Positions 1 through 7,410 are shown, counted from the stretch's first letter. The stretch: DNA of 17,059 bases from CALBTQ01 sp036725605 (GCA_036725605.1 DAIMDW010000056.1:1-17059); one strand, 5' to 3'. Notes: generated by a model not told the origin, from the sequence alone. Numbers and translations: made by a program.

Positions 1-352
1 CCGGAGGGGCGGCAGACGCACTCTTTCTCAAAACGAGAAAATCGACAGTCTCTTAATTCCCGGAAGAACAAAACCGAGCCTACCTTCGCCATTTCGATGT
101 GGGACGTCGAGACTATTGACTCCGCGTTTTTCATGGGACTATCATTTTATAAAAGCGATTTCTAAAGAGATTGCGGGAAGTTGCACCGATAAGTCCTTTG
201 TAATTCCTATTTTTTTGTTACAATGATTCGAGCGATCCGTGTTTGGAAATCGGCTATGAACAATTCAATATTGAATAGTTCCGGCCTTGGTCAAGGAGAA
301 CGAGTGCATTTGTAACCGGTAAGTGAAATTTCAATTCCGTAAGGAGGGAAAA
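1..352. other. Leader region without a gene
   Basis: I see no supported gene here. The first dozen bases match the core of the CCGGAGGGGC repeat that recurs at 2585 and 2656, so the window probably opens inside a dispersed repeat. The rest is more AT-rich than the coding DNA and serves as the promoter and leader of the lipoprotein gene starting at 353. A GTG at 323 is in frame with that gene but lacks a good ribosome-binding site. Confidence 0.5.
197..224 (+). promoter_or_regulatory. Possible promoter of the LVIVD lipoprotein gene
   Basis: A TACAAT hexamer at 219-224 resembles a sigma-70 -10 box. The best -35 candidate, TTTGTA at 197-202, lies 16 bp upstream and is weak. The predicted transcript would have a leader of about 120 nt before the ATG at 353. 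The call rests on hexamers and the AT-rich context only. Confidence 0.3.
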
Positions 353-1519
353 ATGAACAAGTTTCGTTTGTTGGTTTTGCTGCTCATGGCTGCGATTTTG
401 TTCAGTTCATTGCTTGCCTGTTCCAGTGACGACGACGATGACGACGACAACGATGCCGCCGACGATGACGATGACGACGACGATGACGACGATACCGGCG
501 ACGACGACACCACCGACGATGACGACACCGGCGACGATGACGACGACACCTACGCCTTCGGCGACGTCACCGGGTACGTGGAGATCGACTACGCCGAGGA
601 CCTGGCGTGCAAAGAGGGCTACTGCTTCGTGGCCGCTAAATCCAAAGGCGTCTACGTGGTCGACGTGAGCAACCTCGGCGCGCCCTCGATCGTCGGGCAG
701 TACGATCCGTCCAGCGGCGAATCCTACAACCTCGTGCTCGACGGCGATAACCTCTACGTCGCCAACCGCGACAACATGCTGAAAATCGACGTGTCCGATC
801 CGGCCAATCCGGATCTCGTCTGGGAATTCATTCCCACCACCATCGGCATCCTGAATGCGATCGCGCGCGGCGACGACGGCACGCTGTACGTCGGCGGCAG
901 CTTCGGCAGCAACGGCTACCTGGAAGTCGTCAGCGAAGCCAAGGGCGATCCGGTTTCCCTGGGTGAAGTGCAGGTGGCGACCGGCGAAACCTGCTACAAC
1001 CTCGGCGTGGGCGGCGACGTGGCCTACTGCGGCGGCGGCGAAGGCACGCTGATTTCCGTCGACGTGTCCGACCCGGCCGACATGTCGGTGCTCAACGAGT
1101 ACTACAACGCGGGCACCGCCGGCTTCGAGCCCTGGGGCCAGGATGTGAAGCTCGACGGCGACACCCTGTTCTTCAGCGACTGGGGCGCCGGTCTGATCGC
1201 CGTGGACGTCTCCAACCCGGCGGCGATGGCCGAACTCAGCGTCCTGCAGACCTCCGACGGTTTCTATGGTTCCTACAAAGCCGGCGCGCTGACCATCGGC
1301 GGTACGGCCTACACCGACGTCTGGGCCGCCGCCAACTCCTGGGGCGGGCTCGTGCTCGTTGACGCCGCCGACCCCGCCGACCTCCAGCAGATCGGCGACG
1401 CGCTGGACATCCAGGTCGATATGAGCGACGCGCCGCACGGCGTGTGGGTCATGGGCAAGTACGCTTACGTGGCCGACAACGGCGAGCAGATGCTGATCAT
1501 CGTGAAAATCGCCGACTGA
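353..1519 (+). CDS. LVIVD-repeat beta-propeller lipoprotein with poly-Asp tether
   Basis: A 388-residue predicted lipoprotein. The start is the ATG at 353 because AAGGAGG (341-347) sits 5 nt before it; an in-frame GTG at 323 has no such site. Residues 1-22 are a signal peptide ending in lipobox L20-L21-A22-C23. Residues 26-65 are almost wholly Asp, with a few Asn, Ala, Thr and Gly, and probably form a charged spacer holding the folded domain off the membrane. Residues 70-388 carry LVIVD-type repeats (PF08309-like): YVVDVSN near 101, LKIDVSDP near 143, ISVDVSDP near 234, IAVDVSNP near 282, LVLVDAADP near 333 and a closing strand at 381. This pattern forms a beta-propeller, usually a binding or scaffold fold, and no catalytic residues are evident. 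Ligand unknown. It is monocistronic, with a terminator just downstream. Confidence 0.88.
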   Translation: MNKFRLLVLLLMAAILFSSLLACSSDDDDDDDNDAADDDDDDDDDDDTGDDDTTDDDDTGDDDDDTYAFGDVTGYVEIDYAEDLACKEGYCFVAAKSKGVYVVDVSNLGAPSIVGQYDPSSGESYNLVLDGDNLYVANRDNMLKIDVSDPANPDLVWEFIPTTIGILNAIARGDDGTLYVGGSFGSNGYLEVVSEAKGDPVSLGEVQVATGETCYNLGVGGDVAYCGGGEGTLISVDVSDPADMSVLNEYYNAGTAGFEPWGQDVKLDGDTLFFSDWGAGLIAVDVSNPAAMAELSVLQTSDGFYGSYKAGALTIGGTAYTDVWAAANSWGGLVLVDAADPADLQQIGDALDIQVDMSDAPHGVWVMGKYAYVADNGEQMLIIVKIAD

Positions 1520-1544
1520 TCCGCGACGCGAAACCGCAATCCGC

Positions 1545-1577
1545 AAAAGGCGGGCCGCAAAGGTCCGCCTTTTTTTT
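1545..1577 (+). terminator. Rho-independent terminator of the LVIVD lipoprotein gene
   Basis: A GC-rich stem (AAGGCGGGCC paired with GGTCCGCCTT, one G-U wobble) with a 5-nt loop GCAAA runs straight into a T tract of eight or more. It begins about 25 nt after the stop codon at 1519, so it ends that transcript and insulates the next operon. Confidence 0.9.
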
Positions 1578-1584
1578 GGCATCG

Positions 1585-1640
1585 ATCCACTGTTATGCGC
1601 GCTCATTTCATTCGCTTGCAAAACAGAGCCACCCGCCGTC
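1585..1640. repeat. Dispersed 56-bp repeat, copy 1 (inverted partner at 16612-16667)
   Basis: This 56-bp stretch matches the reverse complement of 16612-16667 at 50 of 56 positions without gaps, counted by eye. Shared landmarks are ATCCACTGTTATGC, TCATTTCATTCG, GCAAAACAG and GCCACCCG. The element lies between the terminator and the DUF952 gene and may supply that gene's -35 region. Confidence 0.8.
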
Positions 1641-1646
1641 TATAAT
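1616..1646 (+). promoter_or_regulatory. Probable promoter of the DUF952/DUF7000-like operon
   Basis: A perfect TATAAT -10 box lies at 1641-1646. TTGCAA at 1616-1621 is the best -35 match but gives a long 19-bp spacer. The -35 lies inside the dispersed repeat and the -10 directly abuts its end. The leader to the ATG at 1678 would be about 25 nt and contains AAAGGA at 1666-1671. Confidence 0.5.
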
Positions 1647-1677
1647 GGCTGGGAAGAATTACGGCAAAGGAACGCTC

Positions 1678-2043
1678 ATGAACGTCATCTTCCACATAAT
1701 CGCCCGCGACGATTGGACGCACGCGCAGGCGCAGGGCGAGTACCGCGCGGCCTCGCTGGCGACCGACGGCTTCATCCACTGTTCGACGCGCACGCAGGTC
1801 GTGGACACCGCCGATAATTTCTTTCGCGGCCGGACCGATCTGCTGCTGCTGTGCATCGATGAGCGCCGTGTTTCCTCGCCGGTGAAATACGAACCGCCCG
1901 CCGGGCCCGCGCCGCACGATCCGGCGATCGATCCGCTGTTCCCGCACCTGTACGGCCCGCTCAACCTCGACGCGGTCCTGGCCGTTTACGATTTTCCCCC
2001 GTCCGCCGACGGCACGTTTCGACTGCCGCAATTGTTGCAATGA
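1678..2043 (+). CDS. DUF952 domain protein
   Basis: A 121-residue single-domain protein that I recognise as DUF952 (PF06108). Family hallmarks visible are the N-terminal IFHI strand, GEYRAASLATDGFIHCST (residues 20-37) and the C-terminal FPHLYGPLNLDAV (residues 88-100). The conserved His34, Cys35, His90 and Tyr92 lie in those motifs. The family resembles ADP-ribosyl-binding or transferase folds, but no reaction is firmly established, so none is assigned. There is no signal peptide or membrane segment, so it is presumably cytosolic. The ATG at 1678 follows AAAGGA (1666-1671). The stop lies 10 nt before the next start, so it is probably co-transcribed with the DUF7000-like gene. Confidence 0.88.
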   Translation: MNVIFHIIARDDWTHAQAQGEYRAASLATDGFIHCSTRTQVVDTADNFFRGRTDLLLLCIDERRVSSPVKYEPPAGPAPHDPAIDPLFPHLYGPLNLDAVLAVYDFPPSADGTFRLPQLLQ

Positions 2044-2053
2044 AGGAGCGACC

Positions 2054-2557
2054 ATGGCTACGTTTCACCAATGCGTGATGGAATACAAAAAGCAATTGAA
2101 GAAGGGCGCGGTCAAGAATGCGTATCGCGGTCTGTTGGAATACATGCAGGCGTTGCGCACGACTTTTCAGAACAAATATCCCGACTACGCCGCGTCCGGC
2201 AGCCTCTACTTCGGCTACATGGACATGACCTACTTTGCGTTGTTTCCCCCGGCGCTCAAGGATCGCAAGCTCAAGATCGCCGTCGTCTTCCTGCACGAAA
2301 GCTGCCGTTTCGAACTGTGGCTGGCCGCCGCCAACAAACAGGTGCAGAGCAAGTATTGGCGGGCGATCGAGCAAAGCGGCTGGAGCAAATATCGCCTCGT
2401 GCCCACCGTGCAGGGCGCGGATGCCGTCATCGAGCACGTTGCCGTGGCCGAACCGAACTTCGATGACCTGCCCGCGTTGACCGAGCAGATCGAGCGCGCC
2501 GCCGAACGCTTCATCGACGACCTCGAGCGCTTCCTGACCGAACACCGAATTTCCTGA
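2054..2557 (+). CDS. DUF7000-like conserved hypothetical protein
   Basis: A 167-residue soluble protein with no signal peptide. Recalled family hallmarks are an N-terminal helical region with YKKQLKKG, a central GYMDMTYFALFP motif (residues 56-67), HESCRFELWLAAANKQVQSKYW (80-102) and a C-terminal EPNFDDLPALTEQIERAAERFIDDLERFL (133-161). These match what I remember of DUF7000 proteins (for example ENPDFNDLDALT). The name is from memory and moderately secure; function is unknown. AAGGAG at 2043-2048 is 5 nt before the ATG and overlaps the stop of the DUF952 gene, indicating translational coupling. A degenerate copy of its last 28 codons lies about 300 bp downstream. Confidence 0.78.
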   Translation: MATFHQCVMEYKKQLKKGAVKNAYRGLLEYMQALRTTFQNKYPDYAASGSLYFGYMDMTYFALFPPALKDRKLKIAVVFLHESCRFELWLAAANKQVQSKYWRAIEQSGWSKYRLVPTVQGADAVIEHVAVAEPNFDDLPALTEQIERAAERFIDDLERFLTEHRIS

Positions 2558-2584
2558 CTTCCGAATTGGGACGCCCGGAACGCC

Positions 2585-2671
2585 AAGCCCCGCAGGGGCG
2601 GACGGTTAGTAGCGAAGGGCGAAGCCCTGGAAATTATGGCTCACCCAAAGTCGACAAGCCCCGGAGGGGCG
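2585..2671. repeat. Paired CCCCGNAGGGGC dispersed repeats
   Basis: Two near-identical 16-bp palindromic cores, AAGCCCCGCAGGGGCG (2585-2600) and AAGCCCCGGAGGGGCG (2656-2671), flank a short hairpin AGGGC-gaa-GCCCT (2616-2628). The first bases of the window carry a third core. Such CCCCGGAGGGGC elements are a common kind of dispersed bacterial intergenic repeat. Neither core is followed by a T tract, so I do not call them terminators. Confidence 0.7.
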
Positions 2672-2822
2672 CAGGAATCTTACCTGCACCCTACGGGCTT
2701 GAAGATCCGGCGTAAAAATTCATTTCAATGTTATTCGACTTCGACCGGCTTTCTTCTCGTAGCACCCTAAATCGAAATCGCCTTAAGTACTTACATTATG
2801 TGATAGAGGATGGCGTTGAAGG

Positions 2823-2912
2823 CAGGCGCCCGCCCTGACCAGGCGAATCGAGCGCGCCACCGAACGCTTCATCGACGACCTCGAGCGCTTCCTGACCGAC
2901 CGTCGCCTTTAA
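2823..2912 (+). pseudogene. Remnant of a duplicated DUF7000-like gene (C-terminus only)
   Basis: Read in the frame of the TAA at 2910-2912, this stretch encodes APALTRRIERATERFIDDL followed by ERFLTDRRL. This matches the last 28 residues of the intact gene at 2054-2557 (LPALTEQIERAAERFIDDL, then ERFLTEHRIS). Nucleotide identity is very high from about 2829 to 2900 and ends shortly before the stop. An in-frame stop at 2817-2819 and the lack of any start show it cannot be an independent gene. The likely origin is a former tandem paralogue or a segmental duplication whose 5' part was lost or replaced by the repeat-bearing DNA between the copies. Confidence 0.8.
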
Positions 2913-3008
2913 AAAGGGAAAGACCCCGAATCCCTAGCGGGAAGGATCCAGGGCCTCATCTATCGTCGTCGGCGTTTGAGCCGGCCGACGATACTCTACG
3001 AAACTGTG
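2913..3008. other. Spacer with a hairpin beyond the FG-GAP gene stop
   Basis: The spacer holds an inverted repeat TCGTCGGC (2966-2973) / GCCGACGA (2984-2991) with a 10-nt loop, just past the stop of the minus-strand gene. No T tract follows on the minus strand, so it is at best a weak or factor-assisted terminator. Confidence 0.3.
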
Positions 3009-5885
3009 TTAGCGGTTGACGGTCTTCAACGCGCGGCTGACCCAGTTCGCGCCGCCGCTGCCGCAACCGTCGTCGTCGTCATCGTCGTCGTCGTCGCCGG
3101 TCAGTTCGCACTCGCCGGCGGCCTCGTTGCAGGTTTCCCATTCGTCGCAGGGATCGCCGGCGTGATCGTCGCACGAGCCGGCCGTGCAGCGGTCGTCGCC
3201 GTTGCAAAAGATGCCGTCGTCGCAGCTCGCGCCGTCGTTGTTCGACCACGCGCTCGTCGAGTACATCGTCAAGCACGCCAGGCAGGCGTTGTCCGGATTC
3301 GGCTGGTTGTTGTAGTAGCACACGCCGTCGATGTAGCAGCCGGTGCAGGTGGTCGCACACTCGTCGCCGCCTTCGTCGCAGATGAACGGCGCGCTGCACG
3401 GATTGCCGCTGTGGTCGCAGGTCGCTTCCGCTTCGTTGCAGGTTTCCTCGCCGTTGCAGAACTGGTCGTCGCCTGCGCTGCACGGATCGCCGTCATGCTG
3501 CGAGCAATAACCGTCCATACATACGTCCGCGCCGTTGCAGTAAACGCCGTCGTCGCAGGCCGCGCCGTCGTTGTAGACAAACTCTTCCGTCGAGATTTCC
3601 GTGTTGCAGACCAGGCACGGTTCTCCCGGAATAGCAGGCTGCCCGTCGTAGTAGCAAATGCCGTCGATGTAGCAGCCGGTGCAGGTGGTCACGCACTCGT
3701 CGCCGCCTTCGTCGCAGATCAACGGATCGTCGCACGGATCGCCCGTGTGATCGCAGGTCGCTTCCGCTTCGTTGCAGCTTTCGTCGCCGTTGCAGAACTG
3801 GCCGTCGTCGGGGCAGGGATCGCCCGACGAAACGCAGGAGTCGCTCTCCTCGTCGCACGTTTCCTCGCCGTCGCAGTACACGCCGTTGTCCGCGCACGGG
3901 TCGCCCTCGTGCTGCGAGCAATAGCCGGTCAGGCAGGAGTCCGCGCCGTTGCAGTACAGACCGTCGTCGCAGGTCGCGCCGTCGTCGGGCGTCCAGGATG
4001 TGCCGTCGCAGACCAGGCATTCGTTGTCCGGCATCGCGTCGCCGTCCGTGTAGCATTCGTCGTTGTAGACGCAACCGGTTTTGCAGCCGCCGAGGAAAAG
4101 ATACATGTCCCCGTGGTAGGCTGCGACTAAAATGTCGTCGTACCCATCCAGATCGGTATCGCCGGCCGAAGAAACGCAATAACCGAACATCGACGAGGCT
4201 ACGTTGTTTTCCAGGACGATACTTGGCGTGGCCGGAAGTCCGTCCGCCGAACCGTAGAACAGAAACACCCCGCCTTCGTTGGTTTCGGGGTTGCTGTATC
4301 TATACGCGCCGACCATGACATCGTCGTAACCGTCGGCGTTGACGTCGCCGGCCGAGGAAACACTATTACCGAACATCGACGAGGCTTGATCGAGGGTGTA
4401 GCTCCAGGAGCTGGCGGGCCCGGTGGCGGAACCGAAGAAAACTTGAGCGGTGAGACTGCGATAATTCCCCACCATGAAGTCGCCATACCCATCGCCGTTG
4501 ACATCACCGGCCGAGGCCAAGCCGGTGAAATATCCCCCACAGTTATTCGTCCAGGTCGGCGAGGTCGTCAATCCGTCAGCGGAACCGTTAAAAAGAAAGA
4601 TTACCCCGTAATTATCGACCACCATAATGTCGCCGTAACCGTCGCCGTTGACGTCGCCGGCCGCGGAGACAATACGGCCGAAGTAATCGTAACCCTCGGC
4701 TCCAAAGTGCGACCAACTCTCCGTGGTGGGGAGGCCGGTGGCGGAACCATAGTATACGAAAGCGGCGCCGACTTCAGCCAAGGACGACCAGGCGTAGGGA
4801 GCGCTGATGAGAAGCTCGTCATATCCATCGCCGTTGACGTCGCCGGCCGAGGCAATGGAATAACCGAATTTGCTATCTTTGATTACCACCCAGTCCGAGT
4901 CGGAAGGGGGGCCGGAAGCCGATCCGTAGAAAACGTCGACCGCATTGGAACCGAAATTGCCCGCCGCAACGTCGTCATACCCGTCGCCATTGAAGTCGCC
5001 GGTCGCGTCCAGCCTCGAGTAAACGGAAAGGGTGCTCGTCCAGTTGGCGAAGGAGGATAGCCCGTTGGCGGAGCCGTAATACGCTCGCAGTTGACCACCG
5101 GAGATCACCACCGCATCGATGTAGCCATCGCCGTTGATATCACCCGACGAGATTTTGTCCGGGTTAAGGGAGAGACTCCACGCCGGCGCCGGAGAAAGGC
5201 CCGGGTCCACCGTCAACGGATAGACCGCGCGGGCGTCGTCGATCAGCAGGCGGATCGTTTCTCCCTCCAGTTCCATCGAGGCCGGAATTTCATTGCCGTT
5301 CGCATCGGTCACGTGCAAACCGGAGTAGATCAGCACCTCCCGCTCGTTCAGCGAGAAGATCACCCGCTCGCCCTCTTCGTCCATCGTCGCGAGCAGATTG
5401 CCGCCGATCTTGCCTTCGATCGTCAACGGGCCGTTGCCCGCCGGACGCGCATCGAACGTCCAGCCCTGCTCCAGAACGTTCGGGCGGTTGGCGTACCATT
5501 CGCTGAACGTCGCGTGCCGGTAAGTCGTCATGGACGAGCACTCGCCGATCGTTTGCTTGTCGCACGCGACCGCAACCGGCGTCACCGCGTCGAGCGTCGC
5601 CCACGCGCCTTCGCGGCCGATGCTCACGGTGGTCCAGGTCAGGGTCCACTCGTCGTAACGATCGGACACGATCAGCCCGTTCGCGTTGAAGCGGGTTTCG
5701 AAATCCGCCGCCGCGTTGACCGCCGACAAGCCGTTGCCGTCGGCCGACTGCGGCAGTGCCGGGGAGGAAGAATCTTCCAGCGGCGCCGAAGCGGTTTCGG
5801 CGTTAAAACTTCCCTCGTCGCACGTGACGACGAAGGCCAGACAAGCCAGAAGCAACATCGGTAATGCAAACTTTAGTAAGCGCAT
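3009..5885 (-). CDS. Large FG-GAP repeat surface protein with Cys-rich C-terminal modules
   Basis: A 958-residue predicted exported protein. The ATG at 5885 is chosen because GAGGAG (5892-5897) lies 6 nt upstream and the residues that follow form a signal sequence; an upstream ATG at 5918 has neither. The signal ends VVTC22, a weak lipobox, so lipidation is uncertain. Residues 23-227 are an N-terminal beta domain ending YPLTVDP, common before FG-GAP arrays. Residues 230-600 hold seven FG-GAP repeats with Ca-binding DxDxDGxxD loops (GDVNGDGYDD type), predicting a seven-bladed propeller. Residues 604-930 are Cys-rich Dickkopf-like modules (CDDGxYCNGxDxC, GDPC), with one unit of about 110 residues duplicated. 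Nine Asp (3069-3095) precede a short GCGSGG tail with no membrane segment, so no MYXO-CTERM sorting signal is complete. A role in adhesion or surface binding is inferred; partner unknown. Confidence 0.87.
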   Translation of the reverse strand: MRLLKFALPMLLLACLAFVVTCDEGSFNAETASAPLEDSSSPALPQSADGNGLSAVNAAADFETRFNANGLIVSDRYDEWTLTWTTVSIGREGAWATLDAVTPVAVACDKQTIGECSSMTTYRHATFSEWYANRPNVLEQGWTFDARPAGNGPLTIEGKIGGNLLATMDEEGERVIFSLNEREVLIYSGLHVTDANGNEIPASMELEGETIRLLIDDARAVYPLTVDPGLSPAPAWSLSLNPDKISSGDINGDGYIDAVVISGGQLRAYYGSANGLSSFANWTSTLSVYSRLDATGDFNGDGYDDVAAGNFGSNAVDVFYGSASGPPSDSDWVVIKDSKFGYSIASAGDVNGDGYDELLISAPYAWSSLAEVGAAFVYYGSATGLPTTESWSHFGAEGYDYFGRIVSAAGDVNGDGYGDIMVVDNYGVIFLFNGSADGLTTSPTWTNNCGGYFTGLASAGDVNGDGYGDFMVGNYRSLTAQVFFGSATGPASSWSYTLDQASSMFGNSVSSAGDVNADGYDDVMVGAYRYSNPETNEGGVFLFYGSADGLPATPSIVLENNVASSMFGYCVSSAGDTDLDGYDDILVAAYHGDMYLFLGGCKTGCVYNDECYTDGDAMPDNECLVCDGTSWTPDDGATCDDGLYCNGADSCLTGYCSQHEGDPCADNGVYCDGEETCDEESDSCVSSGDPCPDDGQFCNGDESCNEAEATCDHTGDPCDDPLICDEGGDECVTTCTGCYIDGICYYDGQPAIPGEPCLVCNTEISTEEFVYNDGAACDDGVYCNGADVCMDGYCSQHDGDPCSAGDDQFCNGEETCNEAEATCDHSGNPCSAPFICDEGGDECATTCTGCYIDGVCYYNNQPNPDNACLACLTMYSTSAWSNNDGASCDDGIFCNGDDRCTAGSCDDHAGDPCDEWETCNEAAGECELTGDDDDDDDDDGCGSGGANWVSRALKTVNR

Positions 5886-6273
5886 TGCACACTCCTCATG
5901 TTCTTGAAACACAATCATGTCGATCTAAAAAAATTTCCCCCGAACCGCGCTATTTCCCCGATAAAGAAACGGAGTTCAGATTGGCTATAAGATATTGTTA
6001 ATTGCTTGGGCTTGAATAGACGCGAATTCGCCTACAAAGTTTGTAAGTGAATTCGCCTACACAGAAAGCGCTTGACGAAAGCCGTTCGAAACGGTCAATT
6101 CTTTCGCGGAGGATTTTCCGACGAAAAACGCGCTGAACATTCCGCAATCCGATCCGAACGTTGCCTCGGCCGACGACCTGCTTCGCGCCTGGCGGCAAAA
6201 AGCGCTGAATTTTTACACCGTCTTTATCGTTATCGCGCATTCGCCGTCCATTCTGATTTCGCTAATCGCCACC
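5886..6273. other. Divergent regulatory region between FG-GAP gene and kinase
   Basis: This AT-richer gap separates two divergently transcribed genes. It holds the FG-GAP gene ribosome-binding site, a 13-bp direct repeat at 6024-6061 and, from 6076, an open in-frame extension of the downstream kinase with no ATG, GTG or TTG. I could not identify a convincing -35/-10 pair on either strand. Confidence 0.5.
6024..6061. repeat. 13-bp direct repeat with central dyad
   Basis: GAATTCGCCTACA occurs at 6024-6036 and again at 6049-6061, a 25-bp period. Between and overlapping them is an inverted repeat TACAAA-g-TTTGTA at 6033-6045. It lies about 50 bp before a strong Shine-Dalgarno for the kinase. It could be a paired operator site or a fragment of a dispersed repeat. 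Confidence 0.7.
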
Positions 6274-7410
6274 ATGATGACTCCCCGCCAAAAAGCCTTG
6301 ATGGCGATTGCCTGGTTGTTAACCCTATGTTCGGCGGTGTTTCGCCGCCTTTCCATCGAAATGCGCGCCGCTTTCATGGTGAGTGCAGTCTGGATTTATT
6401 CGTTTTGTTTTCTGGAGCGCGCCGGCATCTTCCAGAACTTTCGACTGGCATTGATCGGCTCGCCGTTGGTCGTAATGATTTTGGTCGGCATACGGTACGG
6501 ACTGATCCTGGGCGCGGTCAATATCATCTTTATTATCGCCGCTGTCTGGGCGACCCACACCGGTTACCTGCCGCAAGCGTCACCGCCGTGGACTCCCGAA
6601 GATTTTTGGGGCCAATCCATGTTCATCGTCGGCAGCAGCGTCCCGCAACTGTTTCTTTTGGCCTGGTTCAGCCACCATCTCGCGACCGCCATTCGGCGCG
6701 AAAAAGTGGCGACCGCCCGACTGCGGTCCGACGCTGTCGAGCGCGAGCGGCTGGAAAACGAAGTCCTCGAAGCCGGCGAAAAGGAAAGCTTGCGCATCGG
6801 TCACGAATTGCACGACGGCGTCTGCCAGGATCTCACCGGCTTGCTGATTCGCAGCAAACGCACGCAGAACAAACTCGCGGCGCAACAGTTGCCCGAAGCC
6901 GAAGCGCTGGCCGGCATCGTGCTGGATCTGGGCAACGCCATCGGTGAAATTCACGATCTCTCCAAACGCCTCAGCCCCGGCCTGCTCACCGGCCGCAATC
7001 TCGCCGGCGCGATCGAAGCCCTGGTGCGCCAGTCCTCCGAAATCGCCGACTCGACGATCCAATTTCGTGTCGATGGACGCGGTCCGGTTCCCGGCGAGCA
7101 AGCCACGCTGCACCTGTTCCGCATCGCCCAGGAGGCGCTCTCCAACGCAATCCGCCACGCCCGCGCCGGCCGCATCGAGGTGCTGTTGTCTCACGCTCCG
7201 ACCGAAATCCTGTTGCGCATCGATGACGACGGGCAGGGGTTGGCGCCCGACGCCGAATTGCGCGACGGCCTCGGACTCAAAACCATGCGTTGGCGTGCGG
7301 GGAAGGCCGGCGGCGCGCTCGCCGTCACGCACCGGCCCGGCGGCGGCACGCGGGTGGAATGCCGCATCCCGTTCGACGAAAATCCCCAGGAGAATGAACA
7401 TGACGCCTGA
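6274..7410 (+). CDS. NarL-type membrane sensor histidine kinase (N-terminus uncertain)
   Basis: This is the sensor of a two-component system that passes phosphate to the adjacent regulator. From the ATG at 6274 it is 378 residues. About four hydrophobic segments lie at roughly 8-24, 33-48, 58-93 and 117-133, followed by a short coiled linker. The HisKA_3 dimerisation box GHELHDGVCQDLTG has the phospho-acceptor His180. The HATPase_c domain shows N-box FRIAQEALSNAIRHA (Asn291), G1 DDDGQG (317-322) and G2 GLGLKTM (332-338). No periplasmic or PAS sensor domain is seen, so sensing is probably membrane-based and the signal is unknown. No ribosome-binding site precedes 6274. The frame stays open upstream for 66 codons and encodes another hydrophobic segment, so translation probably begins earlier, near 6121. 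It overlaps the regulator by 11 bp. Confidence 0.88.
   Translation: MMTPRQKALMAIAWLLTLCSAVFRRLSIEMRAAFMVSAVWIYSFCFLERAGIFQNFRLALIGSPLVVMILVGIRYGLILGAVNIIFIIAAVWATHTGYLPQASPPWTPEDFWGQSMFIVGSSVPQLFLLAWFSHHLATAIRREKVATARLRSDAVERERLENEVLEAGEKESLRIGHELHDGVCQDLTGLLIRSKRTQNKLAAQQLPEAEALAGIVLDLGNAIGEIHDLSKRLSPGLLTGRNLAGAIEALVRQSSEIADSTIQFRVDGRGPVPGEQATLHLFRIAQEALSNAIRHARAGRIEVLLSHAPTEILLRIDDDGQGLAPDAELRDGLGLKTMRWRAGKAGGALAVTHRPGGGTRVECRIPFDENPQENEHDA

Noticed and set aside
407..1621. Long minus-strand reading frame (404 codons) opposite the LVIVD lipoprotein
   Set aside because: It is a shadow of the GC-rich plus-strand gene: Val/His/Gly-rich, no ribosome-binding site, and its C-terminal Val/Ile run is the antisense of the poly-Asp codons.
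3009..3100. MYXO-CTERM-like sorting signal at the end of the FG-GAP protein
   Set aside because: A GCGSGG follows the Asp run, but there is no hydrophobic segment and no complete basic-tail architecture after it.
2976..4130. 384-codon plus-strand frame rich in Ala and Val
   Set aside because: It is the antisense of the Cys/Asp-rich part of the FG-GAP gene; the opposing gene has a signal peptide, a ribosome-binding site and recognisable domains.
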